In this document: piece by piece, positions 23,901 through 25,065 of the stretch
Position numbering within the stretch: the stretch's first letter is position 1
Layout of the letters: every line of letters starts with the position of its first letter
Assembly: GCA_003514305.1 (NCBI GenBank)
Contig: DORE01000063.1
Location: forward strand, 1,404 to 26,468
DNA from: Gammaproteobacteria bacterium
GTDB lineage: Bacteria > Pseudomonadota > Gammaproteobacteria > Pseudomonadales > Pseudohongiellaceae
Direction: 5' to 3'
DNA: 25,065 nt
Program-made: the position numbers and the translations under genes
Notes under the pieces: model-generated
The model's database searches: none
The model's input: only the letters and a program-made list of their open reading frames with translations
What the model was told of the DNA's origin: nothing

Positions 23901-24482
23901 GCTGCGCGGAACCTGGGAAGCCTCAGGGAACAGGTAGAGTCGCTGCAGCAACAGGCGCTGGCCTTCAGCGATAGCGACAGCCAGCAGCGCATGCAGCCGG
24001 ATCTTCGAGGCATGCGAGAACAGTTGCAGCGCAGTCAGCAACTAGCGCAACAGCTGCAGGACGAGTTGCGCGATCAGGCGAGGGGAGGACTGCAAAGCGC
24101 TCAGGTTGGGCAAGCTGGCGCGCTCGCAAATAGTCGACAGAATGGGAGCGCTAGAGAGGAAAGTGGCGAGCGCAACGGTATGAATGGAGCGATTAATACG
24201 GAGGGCAGCAATCTCCCCTGGGGAAATGCCCGTTCGATAATGCAGCAATTGACCCAGCAAGACATCGAAGATTTCATCAATCAGCCGGAATTGTTTCGCC
24301 AGCTTCTTAAGCCGATCATCGAGCTTGAAGGAGCCCTTCGCGCTCAAGCCGAAATGGACAGCATCAACAGCAAGCTGTATGCGTCTTTCGACGAAGAGGT
24401 GCCTGAGGAATATAGAGACCTTGTTCAGGAGTATTATCGTGTTTTGTCCGAAAGTCAGGGGTTAGAAAGCCCGAGACAGTAG
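20988..24482 (+). CDS. Giant DUF4175-like membrane protein with Gln-rich coiled-coil region
   Basis: From TTG 20988 the ORF has 1164 residues, but the real start is probably about 36 codons upstream. The N-terminal part has membrane helices (the end of the first at its N-terminus, then FGSIVLFGLAVVAGSITTVWFL near 17-38, and SWMAFASAATVVSVITALFL near 116-135). A beta-rich, presumably periplasmic part (about 150-500) has repeated Ig-like segments (PEGTQVSMNIQFNKAI, APPELSLQRPG). A Gly/Gln linker with GGQGAGGGQG (about 503-512) leads into a long helical half dense in Gln, Arg, Glu and Ser, with LRQQQQQLSEQG and QLLQQQRQLQEQ, i.e. coiled coil. This layout resembles DUF4175 proteins (alphaproteobacterial low-complexity family), whose function is unknown. 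The VWA gene follows after 2 nt, so the products probably work together at the cell envelope. Confidence 0.75.
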   Translation: MALSFSLAGVWLKPDKFGSIVLFGLAVVAGSITTVWFLRLLRQRNTDDRMLAHYVEDHIPDFEQRLLTSLEFSEDDLKYGRAGVSQQFIQQLWEDAQAHVVQQQREVETVAPAKQSWMAFASAATVVSVITALFLNSESLLDSGTRLAWPFAIPEPLIVAEFSPDIEISVEPGDVELQRGNSVTIVARVSNATPDSINLRLQNDNVNWRDASMSRDGIGSNSATYSYFIPSLEVDTTYYVVFEERGRQSSRQYQINLFDLPQIEEINLAFDYPDYTQLTDSIEEDSGDMIVPEGTQVSMNIQFNKAIATARVEFEESYLDDDEAESKRFSYRDLSMDIDGDLGTTSFTVTQDGVYRIFATDIAGLENQEPLDYFIRVIKDAPPELSLQRPGRDQDVMPLEEVMLEVDASDDYGLTEFTLNYSVVGSEEVKVDFLQEPNVRSESGSELIYLEDLDVEPGDFVSYFLTLADNNGLNGPAEVISDIYFLQVIPTEQEFRKNSGMSGGQGAGGGQGSDSSALVSVQKDIIAATWKLRNRQNVVSPEEFGADAEIIAESQREATGRAKMSIDRLAERLNFSDDTYDSAVENLSLAIEQMNLAAGELDKVQITSALQPEQLALQYILKAEASINRTNVSMQQGGGGGGGSAQQEREDLRELFEMEMGQLENRYETPNSRGSGSQQNQEEIDKLEALARRQAGLTRAQRNLARREDQMTEEEKRRQLERLVRQQEQLSREVAQLAQQMSRGQQRAQSSSQNGSQSQSASGTSSSSQQQGDSAIQRAAQQMQEAAESGSASIAAARSQKALENLRQQQQQLSEQGDRSVNQLAQNLSQRGQQLLQQQRQLQEQIAETSRQQGLGQTRQSMANDESLQELIQAQQQQQRDLEEIEDMLRAIIARGSNEDQRLMSQAQEATRDLRPIREEMSTSSRVLRNGMVNLAVDIEQEIEDQLEALVDSLAGLDPVNQGSGSDQIQRAARNLGSLREQVESLQQQALAFSDSDSQQRMQPDLRGMREQLQRSQQLAQQLQDELRDQARGGLQSAQVGQAGALANSRQNGSAREESGERNGMNGAINTEGSNLPWGNARSIMQQLTQQDIEDFINQPELFRQLLKPIIELEGALRAQAEMDSINSKLYASFDEEVPEEYRDLVQEYYRVLSESQGLESPRQ

Positions 24483-24484
24483 AC

Positions 24485-25065
24485 ATGCAATACACAGAAC
24501 CTAATCTTCTATCCGCTATTGCTGAGGGTACCGTCGACTTCGCATACGGCGTCAGCCCCTTCGCCTTTTTGTCTCTGACTGTTGTGGTTTTGGCCATTGT
24601 CTGGTTTGGCTATCTAAAAACGACCCGTCCCCTGAGTCGGCCATGGAAAGCGTTTTTCATCGTCTTACGCACCAGTGTGCTGGTCATCCTGTTATTTTGC
24701 TTACTACGTCCGGTGATAACGACGGTTCAGGTTGCCCCTCAGGAAACGTATCTGGCGGTCCTGGTAGATGATTCGCAAAGTATGACAATTGCGGATATGT
24801 CTTCAGGTCGAACCCGACAGGAGGCGATGCGTGAAGGTCTCTACGGCAGTGGAATCCTGGGCGAGCTCGCAGAAAACTTTCAAATTCGTAGTTTCAGATT
24901 TGATAAAACCGCAGAACGAATCGCGGGGGAAGATGGGCTGGGCGAATCAGGCACAGCTTCGTCAATTGGTCAGGCCCTTGACTATGTTGATGCTCAGCTA
25001 GGAGGACTTCCTTTGGGAGCGCTTATTTTGCTGACCGACGGTGCGGATAACAGCGACCTTGACCC
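24485..25065 (+). CDS. Membrane-anchored VWA-domain protein, 3' end cut by window edge
   Basis: The first 193 residues are visible. Two membrane helices (about 24-43 and 57-77) precede a von Willebrand A domain with the metal-site motif DxSxS at D95-S97-S99 (VDDSQSMT), a candidate MIDAS threonine near T157, and the TDGADN loop with D185. Helix-VWA proteins of this kind often continue into a C-terminal glutamine-amidotransferase-like domain, which lies beyond the edge here. ATG 24485 is 2 nt after the DUF4175-like stop, so translation is probably coupled. A MoxR-type ATPase and a DUF58 gene often accompany such pairs; none lies upstream, so they would have to be downstream or elsewhere. Confidence 0.82.
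   Translation, partial: MQYTEPNLLSAIAEGTVDFAYGVSPFAFLSLTVVVLAIVWFGYLKTTRPLSRPWKAFFIVLRTSVLVILLFCLLRPVITTVQVAPQETYLAVLVDDSQSMTIADMSSGRTRQEAMREGLYGSGILGELAENFQIRSFRFDKTAERIAGEDGLGESGTASSIGQALDYVDAQLGGLPLGALILLTDGADNSDLD

Noticed and set aside
1..25065. CRISPR array, tRNA or rRNA genes, insertion sequences, prophage or toxin-antitoxin genes
   Set aside because: I looked for regular spacer repeats, cloverleaf signatures, transposase motifs and small paired ORFs and found none I could support.

Overview
The window looks like chromosomal DNA from a free-living, probably marine or environmental gammaproteobacterium of moderate GC content. The main evidence is the close order prfC-tgt-yajC-secD-secF, an RF3 and SecD very like the enterobacterial proteins, and a rimI gene preceded by what I read as a very divergent holD (DNA polymerase III psi). 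There are no rRNA or tRNA genes, no insertion sequences and no CRISPR array. Most of the window is core genome, with a few little-studied genes between.

Left part (1-6434). An acyl-CoA ligase (cut by the window edge) and a zinc-free quinone oxidoreductase form a minus-strand pair. Divergent from them are the holD-like gene and rimI on the plus strand. Meeting rimI tail to tail is a minus-strand group: hisC, a protein with three topoisomerase-type zinc ribbons, and a small two-helix membrane protein. A separate minus-strand gene next to it encodes an exported lysozyme-like protein.

Middle (6435-9243). About 800 bases contain no convincing gene. The core (6721-6960) is about 30% GC by my count. 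It carries two exact DnaA boxes and one near-consensus box, two of them facing each other in a 23-bp palindrome, plus an exact match to the IHF consensus, inverted repeats and a terminator-like hairpin. This is origin-like architecture far from the usual dnaA or mnmG neighbourhood. Next come an unrecognised acidic 211-residue protein and a convergent acyl-CoA dehydrogenase whose catalytic glutamate appears to sit at the isovaleryl-CoA dehydrogenase position.

Translation and secretion block (9244-17730). prfC has an extended -10 promoter. It is followed by tgt (queuosine insertion into tRNA), yajC, secD and secF (the Sec accessory complex), and an MltD-type lytic transglycosylase with extra LysM modules.

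Right part (17774-25065). A minus-strand GT-B glycosyltransferase of the tRNA-queuosine mannosyltransferase family (former DUF3524) lies 6 kb from tgt. Its N-terminus is broken by a stop codon and it appears to lack a short internal segment. Upstream of it is an SDR dehydrogenase resembling the MFE-2 hydroxyacyl-CoA dehydrogenase domain; divergent from that is a Nudix hydrolase of the NUDT19-like type. The window ends with a two-gene unit: a giant DUF4175-like membrane protein with a glutamine-rich coiled-coil half and no ordinary start codon for its first helix, followed after 2 nt by a membrane-anchored VWA protein that runs off the edge.

The best leads for something undescribed are the origin-like island, the divergent psi subunit, the damaged queuosine mannosyltransferase, and the DUF4175/VWA pair.
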